DNA of 64,000 bases from Rhizobium sp. Pop5 (lineage in GTDB: Bacteria > Pseudomonadota > Alphaproteobacteria > Rhizobiales > Rhizobiaceae), in contig NZ_CP099400.1 in the NCBI RefSeq assembly GCF_024721175.1, positions 248,001 through 312,000 on the forward strand, read 5' to 3'. The notes under the pieces are model-generated. The model was not told the DNA's origin and ran no database searches. It saw only the letters and a program-made list of their open reading frames with translations. Positions 27,258 through 35,424 of this stretch are shown here, one piece after another (positions within the stretch are counted from its first letter, which is position 1; the number at the start of each line of letters is the position of its first letter). Position numbers and translations under genes: made by a program.

Positions 27258-28391
27258 TTGGGACAGCTTCTTCTCAACAAAGTTCAGAAGTTCTACGGCG
27301 ACTATGAAGTCCTGAAGGGCGTGCAGCTCGAAGTGAGGAATGGCGAGTTCGTCGTTTTCGTCGGCCCGTCCGGCTGCGGCAAGTCCACGCTCTTGCGCAT
27401 GATCGCCGGTCTTGACGCGACGACGGCCGGCGATATCGTCATCAATGGCGTCAGGGTCAATGACCTGCCGCCGGTCAAGCGCGGCATCGCCATGGTGTTC
27501 CAGTCCTACGCGCTCTACCCGCACATGACTGTTTTCGAGAACATCGCCTTCCCGCTCCGTGTCGAGAAGATGGAAGAGGCAAAGCTCAAGGCCAAAGTCG
27601 AAAATGCCGCGCGCATCCTGCATCTCGAGCAGCGGCTGCAGCAGAAACCTGGCATGCTTTCGGGCGGCCAGCGCCAGCGTGTCGCGATCGGCCGCGCCAT
27701 CGTGCGCGAACCCAAGATATTCCTGTTCGACGAGCCGCTCTCCAACCTCGATGCGGCCCTGCGCGCCGATATGCGCATCGAGCTCGCCAAGCTGCACAGG
27801 CAGTTGAAGGCGACGATGATCTATGTGACGCACGACCAGGTCGAGGCCATGACGATGGCCGACCGGATCGTCGTGCTTGACGCCGGCAACATCTCCCAGA
27901 CGGGCGCGCCGCTCGAGCTTTATCACAAGCCCGCGAACCAGTTCGTCGCGGGCTTCATCGGCAATCCGAAAATGAATTTCCTGCCGGTAACCTGCAAGGG
28001 CGTCGGCGCCAACGGCGTCGAGGTGGATTATCAGGGCCAGACCGCCGTTCTGCCGGTGACACCGCGCGAGGGCATGATCGGCAAATCTTTGACGCTCGGC
28101 ATCCGGCCGGAGCATATCCAGCTCGGCGGTGGCGATATCGTCTTTACCGTGACGCCGACGGTCATCGAGCGCCTTGGAGCCAATACTGTCGCCTACGCAT
28201 CGCTCAACGGTGAGGGTGAGAATTTCTGCGCCATGCTTCCCGGCAGCGTCGGCATCCGTCCGGATGCGCCTGTTTCGACCGGCATCAATGCCGCCGATTG
28301 CCATCTCTTCGACGAAGCCGGCATTGCCTTCGAGCGGCGCGTGGAACTGACGGAAATCGATATGAACGTGATCAACCCGACGGCGGCTTGA
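27258..28391 (+). CDS. ABC sugar transporter ATPase, UgpC/MalK type
   Basis: A 377-residue ATPase: Walker [13 protein letters not shown]-loop [11 protein letters not shown], signature [12 protein letters not shown], Walker [15 protein letters not shown]-loop [12 protein letters not shown], and a C-terminal TOBE-type domain (about 240-377; [12 protein letters not shown]). The start is the unusual codon TTG at 27258, placed by CGGAGAGAG upstream and by the family N-terminus [13 protein letters not shown]. It completes the importer begun at 24151. Confidence 0.92.
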   Translation: MGQLLLNKVQKFYGDYEVLKGVQLEVRNGEFVVFVGPSGCGKSTLLRMIAGLDATTAGDIVINGVRVNDLPPVKRGIAMVFQSYALYPHMTVFENIAFPLRVEKMEEAKLKAKVENAARILHLEQRLQQKPGMLSGGQRQRVAIGRAIVREPKIFLFDEPLSNLDAALRADMRIELAKLHRQLKATMIYVTHDQVEAMTMADRIVVLDAGNISQTGAPLELYHKPANQFVAGFIGNPKMNFLPVTCKGVGANGVEVDYQGQTAVLPVTPREGMIGKSLTLGIRPEHIQLGGGDIVFTVTPTVIERLGANTVAYASLNGEGENFCAMLPGSVGIRPDAPVSTGINAADCHLFDEAGIAFERRVELTEIDMNVINPTAA

Positions 28392-28401
28392 CGAGACTGG
28401 T

Positions 28402-28911
28402 TCAGGTGAGTTTAGCGAGGATGTCGTCGACGACACTTGGGACGGTATTCGCCGTGTCGATAGTACTGCCGGCAGGAAGATATTCCCGGGTACGATGGTA
28501 GCGGAGTACCAGGGCCCGCTCAGCCGGCTCGAAGCCCGGCTCATTCGGCCGCCCATCCAATCGTCGGTTCAACGTCTCAACGTCGATGTCGAGCACGAAA
28601 ACCTTATCGAACAGGTGCAGGAATTTGTGGAAATTGCGCGAACCGCCACAAAAGAACGTAGCAGGATGGGTGGTGTCGGCAGCTATAGCTCGGACCTTGT
28701 CGACAGGCCAGATCCAGTGAGCGTATCCCCAAGCGATGCGGTCTGCCCCTTCGGGTGGTCCCGCGAGCGCCTGGCCTGTCTCGGGGTCGCCGACATAGGC
28801 CAAAACGCGGTCACCATGGACGACATGGTAGCCCCGCCGCTCCAGTTCGGTAGCGACAGACGTCTTTCCAGTACCCGAGCCGCCTTCGATTAGATAGTTC
28901 TTGATGCCCAT
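28402..28911 (-). CDS. P-loop ATP-binding protein (AAA_33/kinase-like)
   Basis: A 169-residue P-loop protein with Walker A GGSGTGKTS at residues 10-18 and an RxxxR-like lid region (NRRLDGRPNEPG). Overall size and the VLDIDVETLNRRL segment resemble small nucleotide or metabolite kinases and zeta-toxin-like kinases. The ATG at 28911 follows AAGGAGCCC. It faces the sugar ABC operon tail to tail and its own 3' end is 10 bp from that operon. Function is unknown. Confidence 0.7.
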   Translation of the reverse strand: MGIKNYLIEGGSGTGKTSVATELERRGYHVVHGDRVLAYVGDPETGQALAGPPEGADRIAWGYAHWIWPVDKVRAIAADTTHPATFFCGGSRNFHKFLHLFDKVFVLDIDVETLNRRLDGRPNEPGFEPAERALVLRYHRTREYLPAGSTIDTANTVPSVVDDILAKLT

Positions 28912-29341
28912 GGGCTCCTTTTATCACGGCCTTCAATCCGGTGAGAAGACACTCTACCTGGATGTGCTCAGCCAACGAACTCACCTAATCAAGGTTAGCA
29001 TTCGGTACATTTGGATTAAGGTGAATGTCTGGCGGGAACGCGCCCGCATGTCGGCCATGGAAACTAGCTCTGCCAATTCCTGAAAGCAGACGTTGCAGGC
29101 ACGACGTTCTGGGGGCCGCGGTTGCGCTAGAAGGGGAGCGTTGGCGGCCTTCCCTGGTCGGATGTATTTCATGGTCGACAAGCTGGCTCGTCCCCACTTT
29201 CGCGCATTCCGCATTCCCGTGGAAACCCACCAACGTCACTTTACCCACAGCTGCTCGATGACTCGCGTAGATTAGGGGTCGCTAAAACACTTACGATGGC
29301 CTATAGAAAGGAACCACTCAAACGTCACAATGGAGGAAGAG
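28912..29341. other. Intergenic region, 430 bp
   Basis: No supported gene. Overlapping open frames on both strands at 28981-29275 have no Shine-Dalgarno and no recognisable protein pattern. Confidence 0.5.
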
Positions 29342-29632
29342 ATGCCTTACGGGATAGTTCACCATTTTGCAGGTGGGACGAAGTCACAATACGAGGCTTC
29401 GATCGCTGCCGTGCACCCGGCGGGCGGCGCTCTGCCGAAGGGGCAAACCTTCCATGCCGCGGGACCATCCGCGGGGGGCTGGACGATCGTTGCTATTCAC
29501 GACTCCAAGGCGAGCTGGGAGGCGTTTCGCGATGGAATCTTGAAGCCGGCGATGAGCAAGGGGATCAAGGGCGGCTTCACCTCGCCACCCCAGGAGACGG
29601 CGTTCGAAGTCGATAGCGTTCACAAGAGCTAA
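29342..29632 (+). CDS. Small hypothetical protein, 96 aa (possible dimeric alpha-beta barrel)
   Basis: The sequence (MPYGIVHHFAGGTKSQYEASIAAVHP, split by size here, then GWTIVAIHDSKASWEAFRDGIL) has the strand-helix-strand layout and the central aromatic 'SW..FRDG' motif of ABM-like or ferredoxin-fold proteins. The ATG at 29342 is placed by GGAGGAAGAG; an in-frame ATG at 29330 would put that site inside the gene. Monocistronic. Function unknown. Confidence 0.65.
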   Translation: MPYGIVHHFAGGTKSQYEASIAAVHPAGGALPKGQTFHAAGPSAGGWTIVAIHDSKASWEAFRDGILKPAMSKGIKGGFTSPPQETAFEVDSVHKS

Positions 29633-30133
29633 CCAGGTCTTTCGCTATCCCAAACTCAGATGCCAACCTCGACGCAATCGCGAATTGGGCGACCTCTACG
29701 ATTGCGATCGCCGACGCGGCTCAATGGTCAGTCGGCGCTCGCGTCGCGGTCATGCATGGGCCGCTGACCTTCGAACAGCCGAGTGTTGCGTTGCTGACAT
29801 CGCGCAGGCCTACACTCACTCTCAACAATGTCCGCCTTTCGTCAGAGGCACCACGCGCCGAGAGTCCGCTCTGGGTCAGATGAGACTAAAAGTGTGTCGA
29901 CCCGACCATCCGCTTCTGCCATGCGGACGCCGAATCTGCCTGACCGCTTCCGGCCACAAAGCGGACACTGGCTCGTAAAGCCTATGTCCCATATTAGCCC
30001 AACGAAGTCATCCGCCGCGCACGTCTTTCGATATCAGCGACTGCATCCTTGCTGATACCGAGATCGGTGGCAATCCACCGATAACTGCAGCCTACGGCGA
30101 TCAGGGTCTTTCGCCCTCAATCGCAGCCGCCCC
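29633..30133. other. Intergenic region with degenerate repeats and gene remnants
   Basis: No intact gene in 501 bp. Three degenerate copies of a GTCCGC...GGGTC unit occur at about 29829-29845, 29863-29879 and, inverted, 29950-29969; such units are dispersed in many rhizobial genomes. A recombinase-like HTH fragment lies at 29994-30113. Confidence 0.4.
29994..30113 (-). pseudogene. Fragment resembling the HTH tail of a resolvase/invertase
   Basis: Read on the minus strand, 39 codons between an in-frame TGA and TAA encode GRKTLIAVGCSYRWIATDLG followed by ISKDAVADIERRAR. This looks like the C-terminal helix-turn-helix of serine recombinases or similar DNA-binding proteins (A-G-x-S-Y-R-x-I-A-x-x-L-G-I-S-K). 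There is no start codon or upstream catalytic domain, so it is at most a relic. Confidence 0.35.
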
Positions 30134-31234
30134 CTACCAGACGAGACCGCGAGCGGCGACCTCTTCGACGCGAGTCACGACGCCGCCTCGATGGAAGACC
30201 ATCGTGTCGAAGAGGTTGGAAACCACGCAGGTGTGGTTCGGGATGATGAAGAGCTTCTCGCCGATCTGGGGCCGGGGGCCGGTGCAGGTTGAGAGATCGA
30301 TCACGCCGTGTTCTTCCGAGAGGCTGGTGATGCGGGCCTCGGGATACCCGACGATCAGCCCGTAATCGCTGAAGCCCTGAAGATCCGAAGTCAGCGCCTT
30401 CGAGCCGGCATCGATGACGGCGCGGTCGGCGTTCGGCCGCGACACGACGGTCGCCAGGACATGCATGGCGCAATCATCCTCGGTGCAATGGCCCATGCGC
30501 ACCATCTGGCGGTCGTTGTAGATATAGGTGCCGGCCCGGTGTTCCGTCGCCGATTTGACGAGATGCGCCTCGAAGAGGCTCGGCGTTCCGCCATTGCTGA
30601 CGATCGGGCAGGTTATGCCGTCCGATTTCAGGCGGCTCACCGTTTCTGCGATGAAGGCTTCCACGGCGGCGGCCGATTGCGGCTTCGGGTAGGTCACGAT
30701 GCCGCCGAAGGTGAGGCCATCGGCGGCGGCGATGCGCTTGGCGAGCGAGGCCGCTTCCTCCGGCGTCTGCACGCCGCAGCGGCCGGCACCGGTGTCGCAT
30801 TCCACGAGCACCATCAGCGGCTTGTGTCCGGAAAAATGCGCGGCGAGCCCGTCGACCGTCACTTCGCTGTCGGCAACGACTTTCAAGGCCGAAATCTTCT
30901 CGTTCAGCCTGGCCAGCCGCTCGAGCTTCTGTTGTCCGAGGATATTGAAGGTGATGAGGATGTCCCCGAAGCCGGCTTTGGCGAAGACCTCGGCTTCCGT
31001 CACCTTCTGGCAATTGATGCCCTTGGCGCCTGCGGCGACCTGCGCGACGGCAAGGGCCGGGATCTTGTGCGTCTTGATATGCGGGCGAAAGTTCAGCCCG
31101 TGCTGATCCATATAGGATTGGACGCGGGCGATGTTTGCAGCCACACGGGCCTCGTCGATGACAGGCCGCGGCGTCGAGAGATCGGCGATCTTATCACCTG
31201 CCTTGGCGACGACGGCGAACCTGTTGTCATGCAT
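30134..31234 (-). CDS. PLP-dependent D-threonine aldolase/D-serine dehydratase-like enzyme
   Basis: A 366-residue fold-type-III (alanine-racemase-like) enzyme. The PLP lysine is expected at Lys54 in RPHIKTHK. PNHTC near the C-terminus gives the His-x-Cys metal site of DSD1-type D-serine dehydratases, in contrast to His-x-Asp of classical D-threonine aldolases. Substrates would be D-hydroxy amino acids. It is the last gene of a three-gene minus-strand operon; its ATG directly abuts the stop codon of the M81 peptidase gene. Precise substrate not determined. Confidence 0.82.
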   Translation of the reverse strand: MHDNRFAVVAKAGDKIADLSTPRPVIDEARVAANIARVQSYMDQHGLNFRPHIKTHKIPALAVAQVAAGAKGINCQKVTEAEVFAKAGFGDILITFNILGQQKLERLARLNEKISALKVVADSEVTVDGLAAHFSGHKPLMVLVECDTGAGRCGVQTPEEAASLAKRIAAADGLTFGGIVTYPKPQSAAAVEAFIAETVSRLKSDGITCPIVSNGGTPSLFEAHLVKSATEHRAGTYIYNDRQMVRMGHCTEDDCAMHVLATVVSRPNADRAVIDAGSKALTSDLQGFSDYGLIVGYPEARITSLSEEHGVIDLSTCTGPRPQIGEKLFIIPNHTCVVSNLFDTMVFHRGGVVTRVEEVAARGLVW

Positions 31235-32710
31235 CTAGGCGGCTCCGCGTTCTATCCCATGTGGGTCGGCCACGATCGGCCAAATGGTCTTCGGCGCCCG
31301 CCGGTAAGGCGTCGTCGCCGGATTATTGGGATAGGGCGTTCCCGCCGAGCAGTAAAGAATTTCCGCCGCAATCTTCGAGAAGGACGCGAAGAAGTGATTG
31401 GTGGATTTGATCACCAGGATCTTCTGCTTCGTGGGATCGATGCCCATCACGGAAAAGAGGCTCGGATCGAAGCTCTGGGCGCGCGTGGAATTCAGGATGA
31501 TGTCGATGCCATCGAGCACGATGTGCGCGGCATCGCCGAAGGGTGCCAGGCTTTCACCGAACTGCATCTCGGCATTCCTAACCAGCTTGACGACCTTGAC
31601 GGTGCCGTCGATGGGATTGCCGGTGCCGGGCGCCGATTTGGCGCCGAAACGCAGCGGAATTTCCGCCCCCTCGCCTGCCGCAAAACAAATCTGCACGGCC
31701 ATCGGATCCCAGATGGTGCCGATTGCGGCACTTCTGACGCCGCGGGCGATCAGCTCGCCGAGGACGACGGTCGCATCGCCGGCAGTGCCCCCGCCCGGAT
31801 TGTCCCAGACGTCGGCGATGACGACGGGCCATGCCTTTGCGGCGATCGCGCGCGAGACTGCTTCCTTCTCGTCGATCTGCGGGACCATGAAGGTGCCGCG
31901 CTTGGAAAAAAGTTCGAGGCCGAGTTCACGCGCCAGGGTCGCGCCCTTTTCCGGCTTGTTATCCGTCACGACAAGCAGCTTTGTTCCCATTTCGGGAACG
32001 TCGCCGACCATGAAGCCGTGGATGACGGAGATCGACAGAATCTCAGGATCGTCATTCTCGATCTGCATGATCTTGTCGACGAAGGAGCGCATGGGTTCGC
32101 GTGATGTCGGGAAGACGTCGATCATGCGGCAATCGAACACTGACATGACGGGCTTGACCCGGCCTTCGAGCGTTTCCACAGCGATGCGCCAGAGGTCCTC
32201 GGCGCGATCGACGAAGTCCGTATGCGGGAATTCCTTGAAATAGACGGCGAAATCGAGCGCCGCGACGCGCTTTGCGGTCAAATGGCTGTGCGGATCGAGC
32301 TCGGCGCAGATAAGGACGTCAGGCCCGACGATCTCGCGGATGCGCTGGAGAAGATCGCCTTCCGTATCCTCATAACCGGCGGCCACCATGGCGCCGTGCA
32401 GGCCCATGACGACGGCATCGACAGGCATTGCCGCTGTGAGCTGGCCGAGGATTTCGTCACGCAGTTCTTCGTAGGTCGTCCGGTTGACGAGGCCTGCGGG
32501 GTCAGCCCAGGTGGCGGTTCCCTCGATCAGCTCCCAGCCTTTTTCCCGGGCGACGCGCCGTCCGACGGTGATCGGCGCGGTGCAGAGCGTCGGCGTTTCG
32601 GGGTGCTGGCCGGGCGGGGCGTAAAGCGAGGCTTCGAATGCGCGGCGATCCACGCAGATCGGGGAGAATGTGTTGGTTTCGGTCGCCAATGCTGCCGTGA
32701 AAATGCGCAA
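31235..32710 (-). CDS. M81 family metallopeptidase (MlrC-like)
   Basis: A 491-residue protein of the MlrC family, named for the microcystin-degrading peptidase. The N-terminus RIFTAALATETNTFSP is diagnostic; metal-site candidates are DAVVMGLHGAMV and ELDPHSHL (Asp and His). The C-terminal half carries GGGTAGDATVVLGELI, also conserved. Rhizobial homologues usually lie with transporters and are presumed to open small cyclic peptides or amides; the true substrate is unknown. It is followed without a gap by the D-threonine-aldolase-like gene. Confidence 0.87.
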   Translation of the reverse strand: MRIFTAALATETNTFSPICVDRRAFEASLYAPPGQHPETPTLCTAPITVGRRVAREKGWELIEGTATWADPAGLVNRTTYEELRDEILGQLTAAMPVDAVVMGLHGAMVAAGYEDTEGDLLQRIREIVGPDVLICAELDPHSHLTAKRVAALDFAVYFKEFPHTDFVDRAEDLWRIAVETLEGRVKPVMSVFDCRMIDVFPTSREPMRSFVDKIMQIENDDPEILSISVIHGFMVGDVPEMGTKLLVVTDNKPEKGATLARELGLELFSKRGTFMVPQIDEKEAVSRAIAAKAWPVVIADVWDNPGGGTAGDATVVLGELIARGVRSAAIGTIWDPMAVQICFAAGEGAEIPLRFGAKSAPGTGNPIDGTVKVVKLVRNAEMQFGESLAPFGDAAHIVLDGIDIILNSTRAQSFDPSLFSVMGIDPTKQKILVIKSTNHFFASFSKIAAEILYCSAGTPYPNNPATTPYRRAPKTIWPIVADPHGIERGAA

Positions 32711-32740
32711 GAAAGTGGCCTTCTTCTTAGCGGCTCCGCT

Positions 32741-33223
32741 TCAACCCATCGGGTTCGGCAGGTAGCCGGTGAAACCTGAGATCTTCCAGCGTCCCTCGTG
32801 AAGTCTGCAGTAATAGAGCGTCTGCCATTGCAGGACGTCGCGGGTATTGTCGCTCCTGGTGATGCCGCCGTCGAATTTTTTGCGCACGAGTGCCATGTCG
32901 CCTTCGATCTCGATATCTTCGAGCGTCGTCGTGGTGAAAATCGCGGTACGCGGGTCCTCCGCGAAACTCTGTTCGGCGAAATCCTTCGCCTGCCTCAGCC
33001 ACTCCTGGCGATAGGCTGCCAGCGTCGGGAAAGCGAGACGCCACTTATCGGGGCTGACTTCTTTGCGGCCGTCGATGCCGATGAAGCCCTCTTCCACGAA
33101 GTCATGCTCCACCATCGACCAATCGGCAGCCAGAAAGGCATCGATATCGCGGGAAACGAGCATTTCCCAGATCGCGTGGCGGGCGCTGTCGGGCGGGAAA
33201 GGATTCTTGAAAGGATCGCGCAT
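32741..33223 (-). CDS. NTF2/SnoaL-like protein
   Basis: A 160-residue cone-shaped-fold protein: DIDAFLAADWSMVEHDFVEEGF near the start and the closing strand WQTLYYCRLHEGRWKISGFTGYLP. It is first in the operon with the M81 peptidase (30-bp gap) and the PLP enzyme. Members act as ligand-binding proteins, isomerases or dehydratases, so the role here is open. A promoter lies at 33247-33274. Confidence 0.72.
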   Translation of the reverse strand: MRDPFKNPFPPDSARHAIWEMLVSRDIDAFLAADWSMVEHDFVEEGFIGIDGRKEVSPDKWRLAFPTLAAYRQEWLRQAKDFAEQSFAEDPRTAIFTTTTLEDIEIEGDMALVRKKFDGGITRSDNTRDVLQWQTLYYCRLHEGRWKISGFTGYLPNPMG

Positions 33224-33236
33224 GCTGGCCCCGGAT

Positions 33237-33274
33237 TGAAATTCTTTTCATAAAACACGTTTTTCACTGGTCAA
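33237..33274 (-). promoter_or_regulatory. Promoter and operator of the NTF2-M81-PLP operon
   Basis: On the minus strand TTGACC (33269-33274) and TATGAA (33247-33252) are separated by 16 bp. The -10 region overlaps TGAAA-TTCT-TTTCA at 33237-33250, a palindrome like that at 22872-22886, placed where a repressor would block initiation. Confidence 0.45.
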
Positions 33275-33334
33275 ATTCCGCTTTCTATGGTCACTTGTCA
33301 ACTTATCAAGAAAATAATTTGCAAGGACTTGGGA

Positions 33335-33721
33335 ATGCCTATCAAGCGCTATGGCACTGTTCAAACGGGCGCCGGCGGCAAGGCGCTGCCTTTTGCGCGC
33401 GCCGTGGAAGCCGACGGATGGCTCTATGTTTCCGGACAGGTTGCGATGGAAGATGGTGAGATCATCGACGGCAACATCATTGCCCAGACCCACAAGACGA
33501 TCGCAAATGTTCTTGATATCCTCGAAGAGGCCGGCTACGGCGTTGAGGATGTCGTGCGCGTCGGCGTCTGGCTCGACGACCCCCGTGATTTCTGGACCTT
33601 CAACAAGATTTATCAGGAGTATTTCGGCGAGCATCCGCCGGCGCGTGCCTGCGTGCAATCATCGATGATGGTCGATTGCAAGGTTGAGATCGACTGCGTG
33701 GCCTATAAGAAGAAGAGTTGA
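33335..33721 (+). CDS. RidA/YjgF/UK114 family protein
   Basis: A 128-residue Rid protein (LYVSGQVAMEDGEI; HPPARACVQSSMMVDCKVEI). At the position of RidA Arg105 it has Met (QSSMM), so like the protein at 7216 it lacks the imine-deaminase arginine. The ATG at 33335 follows AAGGACTTGGG. It begins an operon with RpiR, SDR and MFS genes, and is divergent from the NTF2-M81-PLP operon; together these form one catabolic unit. Confidence 0.87.
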   Translation: MPIKRYGTVQTGAGGKALPFARAVEADGWLYVSGQVAMEDGEIIDGNIIAQTHKTIANVLDILEEAGYGVEDVVRVGVWLDDPRDFWTFNKIYQEYFGEHPPARACVQSSMMVDCKVEIDCVAYKKKS

Positions 33722-33743
33722 TGGAGCCATCGGGGGGACGGGT

Positions 33744-34607
33744 TTGGATATTTTTTCGACATTGCAGGAAGACAAAGGCCGGCTCTCCCCCTCCGAGAGC
33801 CGCATCGCCGAGATCATCGTCAATGATTTCGAATTTGCCGTGAATGCCTCGATCATCGAGCTTGCGGAACGCGCGAAGGTTTCGCCGCCGACCGTCACAC
33901 GCTTTTGCCGCCGGCTGGGCTGCGAAAGCTTTTCCGACTTCAAGGTGCAGCTTGCCAGGACGGCGCATATAGGCGTGCGCTATTTGAAACCGGAATCGAA
34001 GAGCACCGATCCGGCCGATGTCGCCCAGGATATCATCACCAAGGCCCAGAACGCACTCTTCCTCCTGCATCGGTCGCTCGATCTTGCCGCGATCGAGGCC
34101 GCCGTTTCGCTTATCGCCAAGGCCGATATGATCTATGCCTTCGGCTCCGGGGGCAATTCGTCGATGATCGCCGACGAGTTGCAGAACCGCCTCTTTCGTC
34201 TCGGTCTGCGCATTACCGCAAGTTCCGACCACAGCATGCAGTTGATGATGGCGGCGGCGGCCAGGCCGGGCGACGTGGTGATCGGCTCGTCCTTCTCAGG
34301 GCGCAATATGGAGCTGGTGCGGGCCTTCGAGCTTGCCCGCGACACCAAGGTGAAGACGATCGCTTTGACCCAGACGGACAGCCCCGTCGCCAAGGCCGCC
34401 GAGATCGTGGTGCCGATCGATCTTCCGGAAGGCAACAACATCTACCGCCCGACGTCCACGCGCATCGCCTATATCGCGATGGTCGATATTCTCTCGAGCC
34501 TGGTCGCCTACGCCGTTCAGCCCAAGGCGACGACGACGCTTCGGCGCATCAAGCAGCAGCTCGTCCTTCACCGGGACGGCGACGACCGGCAATTGCTTGG
34601 AGATTGA
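33744..34607 (+). CDS. RpiR family transcriptional regulator
   Basis: A 287-residue regulator with an N-terminal helix-turn-helix (NASIIELAERAKVSPPTVTRFCRRLG, residues about 32-57) and a C-terminal SIS sugar-phosphate-binding domain (IYAFGSGGNSSMIADE and VVIGSSFSGRNMELV). The likely start is TTG at 33744 behind CGGGGGGACGGG, because an upstream ATG at 33684 overlaps the Rid gene. RpiR proteins sense phosphosugars and control nearby catabolic genes. Candidate operators are the TGAAA...TTTCA sites at 33237 and 22872. Confidence 0.85.
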   Translation: MDIFSTLQEDKGRLSPSESRIAEIIVNDFEFAVNASIIELAERAKVSPPTVTRFCRRLGCESFSDFKVQLARTAHIGVRYLKPESKSTDPADVAQDIITKAQNALFLLHRSLDLAAIEAAVSLIAKADMIYAFGSGGNSSMIADELQNRLFRLGLRITASSDHSMQLMMAAAARPGDVVIGSSFSGRNMELVRAFELARDTKVKTIALTQTDSPVAKAAEIVVPIDLPEGNNIYRPTSTRIAYIAMVDILSSLVAYAVQPKATTTLRRIKQQLVLHRDGDDRQLLGD

Positions 34608-34632
34608 ATCCTATGAACGGGAGCGACAGCAA

Positions 34633-35409
34633 ATGACCCAATCGGCAGCCATCGTGACGGGTGCTGCAGGCGATATCGGCGCGGCGATCGCCGCCCGGCT
34701 TGCCGATGACCACGATGTCGTGCTGCTCGCCGACATCGATGTGACGGCTGCCGCCGCCGCGGCTTCGAAGCTCGGGCCGGGCAATCGTTTCGTCGCCGTC
34801 GGATGTGACGTGACCAACGAGGCAAGCATTGCCGAATTGGCGAAACGCGCTGCAGATGCCGGCGTGGTTCGAACCCTCGTCAACAATGCCGGTGCCGCCC
34901 GCGCGACCAGCCTCCACGACACGACGCCGGAGATCTGGCGGGCGGACAATGCGCTCAATCTCGAAGCGGCATTCTTATGTTTCCGCGCCTTCGAGCCCAT
35001 GCTGAAGGCTTCGAAAGGGTCCGTCGTCAACATCGCCTCGGTCAACGGCATGAATGTCTTCGGACACCCGGCCTATAGCGCCGCCAAGGCAGGCCTGCTG
35101 CACTTCACCCGGTTGGTCGCCGTGGAATACGGCAAGTTCGGCATCCGCTCCAATGCGGTCGCGCCCGGGACCGTGAAAACGCAGGCCTGGGAAGTGCGCG
35201 CCGCCGCCAATCCGAACGTTTTCGAGGAGGCGCGCCGCTGGTATCCGCTGCAGCGCGTGGTCGATCCCAAGGACGTCGCGAATGCCGTCGGCTTCCTTGC
35301 CGGCCCGCTGGCTGCAGCGATCACCGGCGTCTGCCTGCCTGTCGACTGCGGTCTCACGGCCGGCCAGGCTGAGCTTGCACGTACCTTCTCTCAATCGGAA
35401 CATTACTGA
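34633..35409 (+). CDS. SDR family NAD(P)-dependent oxidoreductase
   Basis: A 258-residue short-chain dehydrogenase. Cofactor motif TGAAGDIGAAIA, NNAG at the end of strand 4, Ser in NIASVNG and the catalytic Tyr/Lys in HPAYSAAKAGL are all present. The ATG at 34633 follows GGGAGCGACAGC; an earlier in-frame start is unlikely. It follows the RpiR regulator and precedes the MFS gene by 15 bp, so it probably oxidises the sugar or alcohol handled by the operon. Confidence 0.88.
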   Translation: MTQSAAIVTGAAGDIGAAIAARLADDHDVVLLADIDVTAAAAAASKLGPGNRFVAVGCDVTNEASIAELAKRAADAGVVRTLVNNAGAARATSLHDTTPEIWRADNALNLEAAFLCFRAFEPMLKASKGSVVNIASVNGMNVFGHPAYSAAKAGLLHFTRLVAVEYGKFGIRSNAVAPGTVKTQAWEVRAAANPNVFEEARRWYPLQRVVDPKDVANAVGFLAGPLAAAITGVCLPVDCGLTAGQAELARTFSQSEHY

Positions 35410-35424
35410 AGTCCACGTGACCGC

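Noticed and set aside
29685..29978. Plus-strand frame of 97 codons
   Set aside because: Its sequence comes from dispersed GTCCGC-type repeat units rather than a protein family.
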